From JBKEAJ01 sp047975005 (GTDB lineage Bacteria > Bacteroidota > Bacteroidia > Bacteroidales > Prolixibacteraceae): a stretch of 20,389 bases of DNA. The DNA is taken from contig JBKECW010000078.1 of the NCBI GenBank assembly GCA_047975005.1, positions 1 to 20,389 on the forward strand, in the 5' to 3' direction. Below are positions 1 through 7,767 of this stretch, piece by piece (position 1 is the stretch's first letter; the number at the start of each line of letters is the position of its first letter). A program made the position numbers and the translations under genes. The notes under the pieces were generated by a model. That model saw only the letters and a program-made list of their open reading frames with translations, was not told where the DNA came from and ran no database searches.

Positions 1-17
1 CAATTGTATGAAAATAC

Positions 18-25
18 TACTTTTG
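18..25 (+). promoter_or_regulatory. -7 box of the M13 peptidase promoter
   Basis: TACTTTTG matches the Bacteroidota -7 consensus TAnnTTTG exactly and lies 28 bases before the ATG at 54. Transcription would start about 4 to 7 bases after the box, giving a short leader of roughly 20 bases. The matching -33 element would lie before the first base of the window, so it cannot be assessed. Confidence 0.6.
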
Positions 26-53
26 CAAAAATAAAACACTAATACCTTGAAGT

Positions 54-2108
54 ATGAATATCAAAACATTAATAAAACAAACAGGTCTTGCACTACTGCT
101 TGTTTGGTGTGCATCTTGTGGTAAAACCGAAAGCGACACAAAACCAAACGAGAAGAATAATGGTGTAGTAAATTCCGAGATGTTGACAGATGAGATACAG
201 CCCGGCGATAATTTCTACGAGCATGTCAACAGAAAATGGTTGAACAACAACCCTATGCCAAACGACAAAAGCCGATATGGCTGGTTTAATGTGTTAGACG
301 ATGAAAATAAAGAAAGGCTAAAAGTGATTTTTGACGAGCTAGCTTCTGGAAACAGCTCCGAGAACCCTGTCGCTAAGAAGATTAGCAACTTCTACAATAG
401 TGGAATGGACACAGCAAGTGTAGAGAAGGCAGGAATCAGCAAACTGCAATTCCTTTTGGACGATATAAACAAAATATCAGACATTGACGGGGTCATCGAG
501 ACCGCCGGTTTATTGCAGAGATATCAGGTATGCCCACTATTGGCATACTATGTTAGTCCCGATGCCAAAAACAGCGTGCAAAACATAGCTGGTATTTATC
601 AAAACGGCCTGGGGATGCCCGACAGAGATTATTATCTGCAAAGTGATGACAAATCGGCAGAAACTCAAGAAAAGTATAAGGAGTTTCTGACTAAGATATT
701 TTCACTGCTGGGCGATACTGATGCCTCCTCTAAGGCGGAGAATGTCTATAAAATAGAATATGCCATGGCTGAGGCATTCAACAGCAGGATCGAAAATCGC
801 AATCCTCAAGCAACTTACAATAAAATAAAGGGCGACGAGCTTACAAAAGTGTATCCTGACATTAAATGGGATGCCCTTTTCAAGGGAATGAAACTAAACA
901 GCCCTAAGGAAGTGAACGTCGACCAGCCGAAATACATCAACAGCCTTGGCAAGATTCTTAAAGAGAACTCTATCGATGCGTGGAAAGATTACCTGACGGT
1001 ACGCACGATTACTGATTTCTCGGGATACCTGCCAAATAAATACTCCGAAGCTAGTTTTGAGTTTTATGGAAAAACTATCAGCGGACTCAACGAAAGAGAG
1101 CCTCGATGGAAACGTGTGCAAAACGCGACAAATGGGGCATTGGGAGAAGCCATAGGGCAGATTTATGTTGAAAAATATTTCCCACAAGCGGCAAAAGACC
1201 GCATGATGAAACTGGTTGAAAACCTGCGCACTGCCTTCTCTGGCAGAATAGAAAACCTCGATTGGATGGGTGCCGGAACCAAAATCAAGGCTAAGGATAA
1301 ACTAAAATCGATAACTGTAAAGATAGGATATCCAAACAAATGGAGAGACTACTCGGCACTAAACGTAGTGGGCGATTCGTATCTTGCCAATGCTCTGGCA
1401 TCATCGGAGTTCGATTTTAACTTTGAGGCATCGAAAATAGATAAACCCGTCGACAAAGACGAGTGGCACATGCTTCCACAAACCATCAATGCCTACTACA
1501 ACCCTACCGCCAACGAGATAGTGTTCCCTGCCGCAATATTGCAGCCTCCATTTTTCGACTACAATGCCGACGATGCCATTAACTACGGTGCTATTGGCGT
1601 GGTAATAGGACATGAGATGACTCACGGCTTCGACGATAGTGGTTGCCAGTTCGATAAATATGGAAATATCAACAATTGGTGGACTCCCGAAGACTCAACT
1701 AAATTCAAAGTTCTAACACAAGCTCTTGTCGAGGAGTATAATTCTTTTGTTGTTATCGACACAGTACATGCAGATGGAGAATTAACTCTAGGCGAGAACA
1801 TTGCAGACCTTGGCGGAGTGAACATCTCCTACGATGCATTTAAAAATGCTACAAAAGGACAAGACGACAGCACTAAAATTGAGGGACTTACTCCAAACCA
1901 ACGCTTTTTCATAAGCTATGCAAAAATTTGGGCTACTCACATTCGTGATGAAGAGGCTATGCGCCTAACAAAGATTGACCCACACTCAATGGGCAAGTTT
2001 AGAGTAAACGGCATAGTGCCAAATGTGGACGTTTTCTACAATATCTTTAATGTTACAGAAAACAACGAGTTGTACAAGAAACCCGAAGACAGAATAAAGA
2101 TTTGGTAA
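54..2108 (+). CDS. pepO: M13 family zinc metallopeptidase, lipoprotein (PepO/neprilysin-like)
   Basis: This 684-residue protein is a neprilysin-family (M13) endopeptidase, expected to cleave oligopeptides in the periplasm or at the outer membrane. The N-terminus is a lipoprotein signal peptide with the acylated cysteine at about residue 22 (CASCGK). The substrate-binding motif NAYY lies shortly before the catalytic core. The zinc site HEMTH is at residues 520-524 with catalytic E521. The third zinc ligand E581 and its partner D585 form ENIAD. The C-terminus has FRVNG and ends in a tryptophan, as is usual for the family, so the protein is complete and of normal length. The ATG at 54 follows a -7 box and no Shine-Dalgarno, which is normal for Bacteroidota. 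It is transcribed alone and ends at a hairpin terminator. The family assignment is firm; the natural substrate is unknown. Confidence 0.95.
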   Translation: MNIKTLIKQTGLALLLVWCASCGKTESDTKPNEKNNGVVNSEMLTDEIQPGDNFYEHVNRKWLNNNPMPNDKSRYGWFNVLDDENKERLKVIFDELASGNSSENPVAKKISNFYNSGMDTASVEKAGISKLQFLLDDINKISDIDGVIETAGLLQRYQVCPLLAYYVSPDAKNSVQNIAGIYQNGLGMPDRDYYLQSDDKSAETQEKYKEFLTKIFSLLGDTDASSKAENVYKIEYAMAEAFNSRIENRNPQATYNKIKGDELTKVYPDIKWDALFKGMKLNSPKEVNVDQPKYINSLGKILKENSIDAWKDYLTVRTITDFSGYLPNKYSEASFEFYGKTISGLNEREPRWKRVQNATNGALGEAIGQIYVEKYFPQAAKDRMMKLVENLRTAFSGRIENLDWMGAGTKIKAKDKLKSITVKIGYPNKWRDYSALNVVGDSYLANALASSEFDFNFEASKIDKPVDKDEWHMLPQTINAYYNPTANEIVFPAAILQPPFFDYNADDAINYGAIGVVIGHEMTHGFDDSGCQFDKYGNINNWWTPEDSTKFKVLTQALVEEYNSFVVIDTVHADGELTLGENIADLGGVNISYDAFKNATKGQDDSTKIEGLTPNQRFFISYAKIWATHIRDEEAMRLTKIDPHSMGKFRVNGIVPNVDVFYNIFNVTENNELYKKPEDRIKIW

Positions 2109-2130
2109 GAAGAGATATTGACAAATCAGA

Positions 2131-2167
2131 AGAAAAGGAGACAGAACAAAATCTGCCTCCTTTTTTT
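2131..2167. terminator. Bidirectional hairpin terminator between convergent genes
   Basis: The arms at 2134-2145 and 2152-2163 pair over 12 bp with one mismatch and a six-base loop, followed by a run of seven T on the plus strand. The left arm begins with A-rich sequence, so the hairpin may also stop leftward transcripts. The T run contains part of the stop codon of the leftward SGNH hydrolase gene (2166-2168). Confidence 0.8.
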
Positions 2168-3251
2168 AAATCCCATATCTAGTCAATATGTTAATTACTG
2201 CGGGCTCAATAACCTTTAGCATCCTGTCAAATCCTAAGTCATTGGGGTGAGTACCATCGGTAGTACCTTCGTGGTCAGTACCCAACAGCTCTCCCTCGAT
2301 GTAGTAAATATCGTCTATTCCGGAAGATTTTAATTTCTCAAACTCCCTCTTAAAGTTTTTGTTTTGGGCTTCCACTCTTTCTCTTGCTTTCATATCGAAA
2401 TTACCACTTTCCCGCACCACACTCTGAACCATTATTATTGGAGCTTTAGGGTGTTGTTTTCTGATGACGTTCACTAAGTTCCCCGTGCGTTCTGTAATCT
2501 CTTCAGGGCTAGGGTTTGGAGCACAGTCTAATATAAAAGCATCTGCATTGATGTCGGCAAGCATATTGGCAACCGGGCTTTCCATTTTTCCTCTTCCACT
2601 CAATCCCAAGTTTATAAAATCTACGCCTGTTCTACGAGACATACGTGCAGGATATGCCATGCCGGGACGGCTGGCAGAAGCTCCCTGTAAAATGCTAGAA
2701 CCATATATCACAACTTTCTTTCTGAAAGGATTTTCCATTGCTTCTATTTTGCTACCCTCGCTAACTCCTATTTCCAGTGTTTTTATCTCATCGTATAGTG
2801 GCAGGTAGAGCAGGCATTCTTTTTCGCCATCCTCCATATTACGAACCATTGTATAGACCGACGAGTCGCCAGTGGGACGAGCAACGGCAGCAAAAATCCA
2901 CTTCCCGTCTCTTTTTATGTATAAGTCAAGTCCCTTCGCAACTATGGCAGTCATATTGCTCAGGGTATATGAACTTGCAGTAGTCCACCGTGCTGCAATG
3001 GTGTTACTGTTGGTCTTGAACGTTATGGCAAGACCTGCCGAATTAGTAAATAATCTCTTTACTTCCTGTGGCATGTTGCTGTATTTTGCCGTATCAACCC
3101 TATGATAAGGTTTGTGCGTAGGATTTGCTTTGCCTATAATATTCAAATTCACGGCATTGGTGTACACTATATCCTGAGCTGACAGGGGCAAGTATGTCGC
3201 ACAAATCAACACGGCGATAAGCATTAGATTCTTTGATGTTGCATTTTTCAT
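2166..3251 (-). CDS. Secreted SGNH/GDSL hydrolase with N-terminal GxDLY domain
   Basis: This 361-residue exported esterase or acylhydrolase starts with a signal peptide ending near the SAQD site (residues 23-27). An N-terminal beta-sandwich domain contains the GLDLY motif (residues 107-111) that defines the GxDLY domain. The catalytic SGNH domain follows. The nucleophile is S186 in YGSSILQG, where GSS replaces the usual GDS. Block II glycine lies in NLGLSGRG (214-221), the block III asparagine is N246, and the catalytic Asp/His pair is D332 and H335 in DGTHP. Family members commonly remove acyl groups from carbohydrates, but nothing here fixes the substrate. It lies downstream of sfsA with a 187-base gap and no recognisable -7 box, so it may be co-transcribed or use a weak promoter. 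Confidence 0.9.
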   Translation of the reverse strand: MKNATSKNLMLIAVLICATYLPLSAQDIVYTNAVNLNIIGKANPTHKPYHRVDTAKYSNMPQEVKRLFTNSAGLAITFKTNSNTIAARWTTASSYTLSNMTAIVAKGLDLYIKRDGKWIFAAVARPTGDSSVYTMVRNMEDGEKECLLYLPLYDEIKTLEIGVSEGSKIEAMENPFRKKVVIYGSSILQGASASRPGMAYPARMSRRTGVDFINLGLSGRGKMESPVANMLADINADAFILDCAPNPSPEEITERTGNLVNVIRKQHPKAPIIMVQSVVRESGNFDMKARERVEAQNKNFKREFEKLKSSGIDDIYYIEGELLGTDHEGTTDGTHPNDLGFDRMLKVIEPAVINILTRYGI

Positions 3252-3397
3252 TAGTCTGATATCAAGTTATTTAAAATATTTTATCCTGCCATAGGGGATA
3301 AATGGTAACTATTCAGCTAAAAGAGTTGTTCTTAAAAACTGTGCATTCCATTTGTTTTTTAGGCATCAACGGCACAGCTTCAAAGACGCACGACAAT

Positions 3398-3456
3398 CAG
3401 CATTTTAAACCTCTCAGCATTGTAGTATCTCAGCATCATCATTCATACTCCAGCAT
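3398..3456. repeat. Four imperfectly spaced CAGCAT direct repeats at the 3' end of sfsA
   Basis: CAGCAT occurs at 3398, 3415, 3431 and 3451, with intervals of 17, 16 and 20 bases. Three copies are preceded by TC and lie just past the sfsA stop codon; the last is inside the coding end. It looks like a decayed short tandem duplication. No function is evident. Confidence 0.35.
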
Positions 3457-4128
3457 CCCCTCAAGCGAAATCCCCTCCGGACTGACTCTCATCTGCGCCA
3501 CAAACACCTCAACTCCATTTTTATGTACATGACTGAGTAGCTCTGCATATTTTGGGTCAATCTCTACGGCAGGAGCAAACTTCGACACGTCTGTGCGTTG
3601 AACAATGTAGAGCATCACCGCACGCATCCCTGCTTTCTTCACTTCCAATAAGGTTTGCAAGTGCTTCTGCCCTCTAGTCGTTACGGCATCTGGGAATACG
3701 GCATAGTCTCCGTCTTTCATCGACACATTCTTTATTTCGATAAAACATTCGTCCTTGTCATTTTTGACAAATAGATCAAAACGGCTATCGCCAAACTTTA
3801 CCTCACGCCTTACATGGGCATAGCAGTCCAGTCCTTTTATAAGCCTATTCTCAAGCAGTTCCATACCGAGCTTGTTGGCATTGGAGGTGTTGACGCCCAC
3901 CCACGAGTCGTCGATTTTAATCATCTCCCATGTATAGCGAGTCTTGCGCTTTGGATTATTGCTGTCCGACAAGTAAACCTCCGCTCCTTCCTCAATACAG
4001 GTTTTCATAGAGCCTGAGTTAGTGCAATGGGCAGTAATCACAGAACCGTCGTCGAGTCGAACGTCTGCAAGAAAGCGTTTATATCGCTTTATCAGTATTC
4101 CGTGAACGAGTTCGCTTTCAAAGTTCAT
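3439..4128 (-). CDS. sfsA: SfsA family protein (sugar fermentation stimulation protein homologue, DNA/RNA nuclease fold)
   Basis: The 229-residue protein has the full length and landmarks of SfsA. These are an N-terminal OB-like part with LIKRYKRFLADV and CTNSGSM, and a C-terminal PD-(D/E)xK nuclease-like core with D118, E131 and K133 (RFDLF, then FIEIKNVSM). The strongly conserved FPDAVTTRGQKHL follows at about 145-157. SfsA was named for an effect on maltose metabolism in E. coli; its physiological role remains unclear and it is best described as a nucleic-acid binding nuclease-like protein. The ATG at 4128 overlaps the TGA of the upstream toxin remnant (ATGA), so translation may be coupled. 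No Shine-Dalgarno is present. Confidence 0.93.
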   Translation of the reverse strand: MNFESELVHGILIKRYKRFLADVRLDDGSVITAHCTNSGSMKTCIEEGAEVYLSDSNNPKRKTRYTWEMIKIDDSWVGVNTSNANKLGMELLENRLIKGLDCYAHVRREVKFGDSRFDLFVKNDKDECFIEIKNVSMKDGDYAVFPDAVTTRGQKHLQTLLEVKKAGMRAVMLYIVQRTDVSKFAPAVEIDPKYAELLSHVHKNGVEVFVAQMRVSPEGISLEGMLEYE

Positions 4129-4322
4129 ATTTTATTTGGGTTTTGTCTTGTGTCAAAAACATCTACAATCTCAATTCTATTTTTCTCTTTGTAAATCCAA
4201 TAAATTATTCTGTAGTTCGTGCTTACAAGACACCTGAAATTTTGAGACATATCTTTTAGAACTTTGCCAATAGTCTCAATCTCAGGACATTGCACTTCAA
4301 TAAAATAGGGTAGGCTTAAAGT
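4125..4322 (-). pseudogene. C-terminal remnant of a RelE/ParE-type toxin
   Basis: Reading leftward, an open stretch of 65 codons ends in a TGA overlapping the sfsA ATG. Its last 55 or so residues have the hallmarks of the RelE/ParE toxin C-terminal half: NFRCLVSTNYRIIYWIY, then IEIVDVFDTRQNP. Complete members are about 95-100 residues. Here the N-terminal helices are missing, there is no ATG before the conserved part, and a stop (TAG at 4323-4325) sits in the hairpin that terminates the upstream gene. No antitoxin gene is adjacent. A very short GTG-started product is conceivable, but a functional toxin is unlikely. The family call rests on motif recognition only. Confidence 0.7.
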
Positions 4323-4335
4323 CTACCCTATTTAG
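4301..4335 (-). terminator. Hairpin terminator of the HEAT-DUF1080 gene
   Basis: The arms AAATAGGGTAG (4303-4313) and CTACCCTATTT (4323-4333) pair perfectly over 11 bp. The stem can extend by three more pairs including one G-T wobble, leaving a three-base loop. On the leftward strand it is followed by TTTTATT. It lies 22 to 54 bases after the stop codon at 4357 and forms the upstream border of the toxin remnant. Confidence 0.8.
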
Positions 4336-4356
4336 CAATTTTATTCTTATTGAAAT

Positions 4357-7300
4357 TTAATCCAACTCTTTTATTCTCAGTTTTCTAAACTCTACGTGCG
4401 AGCCATGCGACAAGAAACCGATATGCCCTGACTTTCTTTTCAGTCCGGGGTGGTCTTTATGGTCGAGAGTTCCGTTTTTTGATGCTTCTTTGATGTTTCC
4501 CTCCAAAATTGTAGTACCGTTGAGGACAATCTTGATGTTGTCGCCGTTGAGGTAGACCTCTTCGGAGTTCCACTCGCCCACAGGTTTAAGAAAACCTCTC
4601 ATTGCCGCAATAGTCCCGTATACAGAGCCATGATATTGATAGTCTGCAAGTTCCGAATAAATCGCAGCAGTGTTGTCAAGTATTTGAAGCTCCATTCCCA
4701 CATAAGCGGCATCTCCTTCGGCAGGCATTCTCACTCCTAGTCCGTTGTTAGCTCCCGGAGTAAGTTTAAAATCAAAGCGAAGTACGAAGTTGTCGTATTC
4801 CTTGTCGGTGAACAAGTTACCGCTTGCAATGTCGGGATAATAAACAAGTCTGCCTTCCGACTCCACCTTGTGAGCAGTTGTGTTGCCTTGCCATCCGTCA
4901 AGGTTCATACCGTTGAATAGAGGTTTAAAGCCTTCCGCTGCTTCGTCGTCGGAAACTTTATACTCCACGTTGCTGAGGTCATTCACATAGATATTTCTAA
5001 ACTTCGTGTAAGTTTGATGCGCCTGCAACTCAATAGCTTCTCTTGGGAAGATAGGGATTTTCCTGTCCCAATAGTTTTCAAGAACTACATTGTCGGTTAC
5101 AAGAACTCCATTTAGTTTCACCGTTACCTTATCGCCTATCATCTTGATATAGAAAGTATTCCACTGCTTAACAGGGTTATCGACTTTCACCAAAGGTATT
5201 CTTTCGTGCTTTTGGTTGTTGTACAAACCTCCCGAACCCACTTGTGCGCCAACGTTTACACGTGCAGGGTCCCAAATTTGCACTTGTGGCGAGCCTCTGA
5301 GGTAAATGCCGCTGTCGCCATCTTCCGAAATCCACCAATCTACCCACATTTCAAAATCGCCATACATTTTCTTGGTACAAAGGTTGTCCCATGCGCCGTT
5401 CTCGAAAACAATGCAGTTGTCCTGCACGCTCCAGAAATTCAGCATTTTTTCGTCGGCTTGCTTTTGTTTTTCTGCCAGCTCCTTGGGAGTCATTTTGCTG
5501 CGCTTGATAGGGTTTTCCAGTAGTCCTTTCCAACCGGTCAGGTCTTTTCCGTTAAAGATAGACACATAGCCGCCGTCTTTAATGTTGTCGATATACTTTT
5601 GAATATTGATTTTATGGTAGTCGCTGTCTTCACCACTAATTTTGTTTTTGGCTTTTGTCAGTATTTCCTTCACGCCTTCGCCATAAACACCCTCCGAGTC
5701 TTCGCCGGGTAGTGCTGCCGTCATAATTGAGTGGGCAGCTTCGTTTGCCACAGAGTTATCGTCCAGCAAAGAACCCAAAAACAGCACATTAGGATAAGTG
5801 CGAGTGCCTCCTAAGAGCTTGATTACAGACTTCTTATCGTCTGCCGAAGAACATAGCGGATAAATATCTTGTGCCAACAATAGCTTTTGCTCGGGCATAA
5901 CACTTCCGCTTCTTGCAATACTGATAAACTGCTTGAATGCCTTACTCTTATCGCCACTGCTACCACTTTTACAGATGTCCAACAGCTTGTAGACTACCTC
6001 TTGCCCTTTCCAGTTCAATATTGCATCGAAGGCAGCAGCTTTGTCGCTTGCGTTACCGTTTTTGTACACGCTGTCTACATAGTTCAGTGCTTCCGCACCG
6101 CCCAAAGATGCAACAACAGGGAATATCAGTTGCTTGTTTTGTGAACCCTTGTCGGCATAGTCTGTTAGGTCTGAAATTTTATTGCTGTCGTCTTGTTCCT
6201 CCTTAGTTACCTTTACGATAGCGTTTTGCACATCCTTTATATTATTGCCCGACGCATCGGTCAGAGCAGAGAATAGCTCGGCTTTTTTGCAGGGTGTAGA
6301 CACATTTGCCAATGCCGAATATGCTGCATTTTTCACAGCAGCATCACTGCTATTGGTCTCCGACTTCACCAAGTCGAAATATTCGCTTGTTGATTTGCTG
6401 CCAAATAAGTTAAGGGCTAAGACCTTTTTGTCCTTGCTAAGTGAATTGTACTTGTTGTACAGTTGTTTCAAATCGTCTTTGTCGCTAGTCAGAGCAAGAG
6501 CTTGTTTTACGGCATTGTTTGTGCTTTCGTCATTGCTTGTTGCTAGAAGATTCACCAGGTCTGTGTTTGCCCCGCTGCCCTCTATCAATGCTAAAGACTT
6601 GATAGCAGCTTGTTTTACATCAGCATTTGAATTGTTAAGTTCACTTCTGACATAAGAGCTTGCGCTTGGGCATTTCAGATTACTCAGCATATACAGTATT
6701 TCTGTTTTCTTCTCGTTATCCGAAGACTTTGCCTTTTCAACCCACTGCTTGACTGCTCCAACATCTTTTATTTTTTCTGCTATTTCTAGCACTCCACCTC
6801 TAAAGCTCTTGTCGTTAGAATCGAAAGCCTCTAGCAGTTTGGGCATTGCCATATATCCGTAGTTATCGGCAAGAGTGTTTAGGGCTTGCAGTTTAAAAGT
6901 CTGATTTTCGGGCTTTGTACATTTCTTAAACACCTCATCTACAATGCTTCTGGCTTGTGTGTCCTTGCCTAGTTTTGCACTTCTGTCGGCAGCGGCAAGA
7001 TATGAATACACGGCATCGGTAGCCTCAGGCATATACTTAGCTTTTGCCGCCTGACTTTGCAAGGACTTTACTGCATATTCGGAAGCCGTTTGCGACAATG
7101 CCTTGTTTATAAGGCTTATAGTCGGATTGTCGTTGGTGCATTTCAGTTTGGTAAGCAATATGCCCGTAGAGTTGGTAGAACCCATCTCATACAAGGCATT
7201 TATTAAATCTACCTCATTTCCTTTTTCGTTTGATAAGGCATCGATAACCGCCTTTTCGCTCTTTGCCGAGTTAACGCCTACTAGAGCCATCGCTGCATCG

Positions 7301-7746
7301 GCACTCAGATATTGATTGCTCAACTTACTTGCTATTGCATCAACCTCCTTGTCGCCTGCAATAAATTTGAGTTGCTGTAGTAAGAAGGCATCTACTTCGT
7401 CGCCTTTCGAGGGGCAAGAGGCATAGGCTTCTGCAATCCACTCTCTGTCGGCTTCGTGTCCATCCTGACTTACATACAAAGCGAGAGAGCCAAGAGCCAT
7501 TCGTGCTTCTGTGTCAGTACTGATTTCGGATGCGGGCTGTAGCATATTCAGCAGCTTGTTTAAGCCTTCCTCTTTTGTTTCGATAATATAATCCAACTGA
7601 GTGTTCAGCTCATCGAGGTTCTTAGTTTGCATCTTTGCCAGCGCATCGGCAATTTTTGTATCAACGGTTCTTTTGTCCTGCCCATTCACAAATCCGACTT
7701 GGATGAATAGCATGGACATCAAGAATATAGATATTATTTTTCTCAT
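4357..7746 (-). CDS. Secreted HEAT-repeat protein with two C-terminal DUF1080 (3-keto-glycoside hydrolase family) domains
   Basis: This 1129-residue protein has a signal peptide (residues 1-22, cut near VNGQD). About 650 residues of helical HEAT-like repeats follow, with recurring patterns such as AVKQALAL and AAIKSLALI. Two DUF1080 domains complete it. The first begins near 725 with FNGKDLTGW (W739) and carries GDSGIYLRG and VQIWDP. The second begins near 940 with FNGMNLDGW (W952) and ends in GHIGFLSHGSHVEFRKLRI. Members of this family (PF06439) hydrolyse 3-keto-glycosides produced by Gfo/Idh/MocA oxidoreductases in Bacteroides. Here such an oxidoreductase is encoded 21 bases upstream, which supports that role. 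Inference: the repeats may hold a polymer or partner protein while the tandem domains bind or cleave sugar. Catalytic residues of the two copies could not be compared by eye. Confidence 0.88.
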   Translation of the reverse strand: MRKIISIFLMSMLFIQVGFVNGQDKRTVDTKIADALAKMQTKNLDELNTQLDYIIETKEEGLNKLLNMLQPASEISTDTEARMALGSLALYVSQDGHEADREWIAEAYASCPSKGDEVDAFLLQQLKFIAGDKEVDAIASKLSNQYLSADAAMALVGVNSAKSEKAVIDALSNEKGNEVDLINALYEMGSTNSTGILLTKLKCTNDNPTISLINKALSQTASEYAVKSLQSQAAKAKYMPEATDAVYSYLAAADRSAKLGKDTQARSIVDEVFKKCTKPENQTFKLQALNTLADNYGYMAMPKLLEAFDSNDKSFRGGVLEIAEKIKDVGAVKQWVEKAKSSDNEKKTEILYMLSNLKCPSASSYVRSELNNSNADVKQAAIKSLALIEGSGANTDLVNLLATSNDESTNNAVKQALALTSDKDDLKQLYNKYNSLSKDKKVLALNLFGSKSTSEYFDLVKSETNSSDAAVKNAAYSALANVSTPCKKAELFSALTDASGNNIKDVQNAIVKVTKEEQDDSNKISDLTDYADKGSQNKQLIFPVVASLGGAEALNYVDSVYKNGNASDKAAAFDAILNWKGQEVVYKLLDICKSGSSGDKSKAFKQFISIARSGSVMPEQKLLLAQDIYPLCSSADDKKSVIKLLGGTRTYPNVLFLGSLLDDNSVANEAAHSIMTAALPGEDSEGVYGEGVKEILTKAKNKISGEDSDYHKINIQKYIDNIKDGGYVSIFNGKDLTGWKGLLENPIKRSKMTPKELAEKQKQADEKMLNFWSVQDNCIVFENGAWDNLCTKKMYGDFEMWVDWWISEDGDSGIYLRGSPQVQIWDPARVNVGAQVGSGGLYNNQKHERIPLVKVDNPVKQWNTFYIKMIGDKVTVKLNGVLVTDNVVLENYWDRKIPIFPREAIELQAHQTYTKFRNIYVNDLSNVEYKVSDDEAAEGFKPLFNGMNLDGWQGNTTAHKVESEGRLVYYPDIASGNLFTDKEYDNFVLRFDFKLTPGANNGLGVRMPAEGDAAYVGMELQILDNTAAIYSELADYQYHGSVYGTIAAMRGFLKPVGEWNSEEVYLNGDNIKIVLNGTTILEGNIKEASKNGTLDHKDHPGLKRKSGHIGFLSHGSHVEFRKLRIKELD

Positions 7747-7767
7747 TTTGATTTCTGTTTTTTTTGA

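Noticed and set aside
3419..3436. Start of an 18-codon frame after sfsA on the leftward strand (begins at the ATG at 3436)
   Set aside because: It is too short, built from the CAGCAT repeats, and has no ribosome binding site or recognisable content.
6182..6655. 157-codon open frame on the plus strand
   Set aside because: It is antisense to the HEAT-repeat part of the long leftward gene. Its composition (Leu/Ser/Ala-rich) is the shadow of that repeat coding and it has no recognisable domain.
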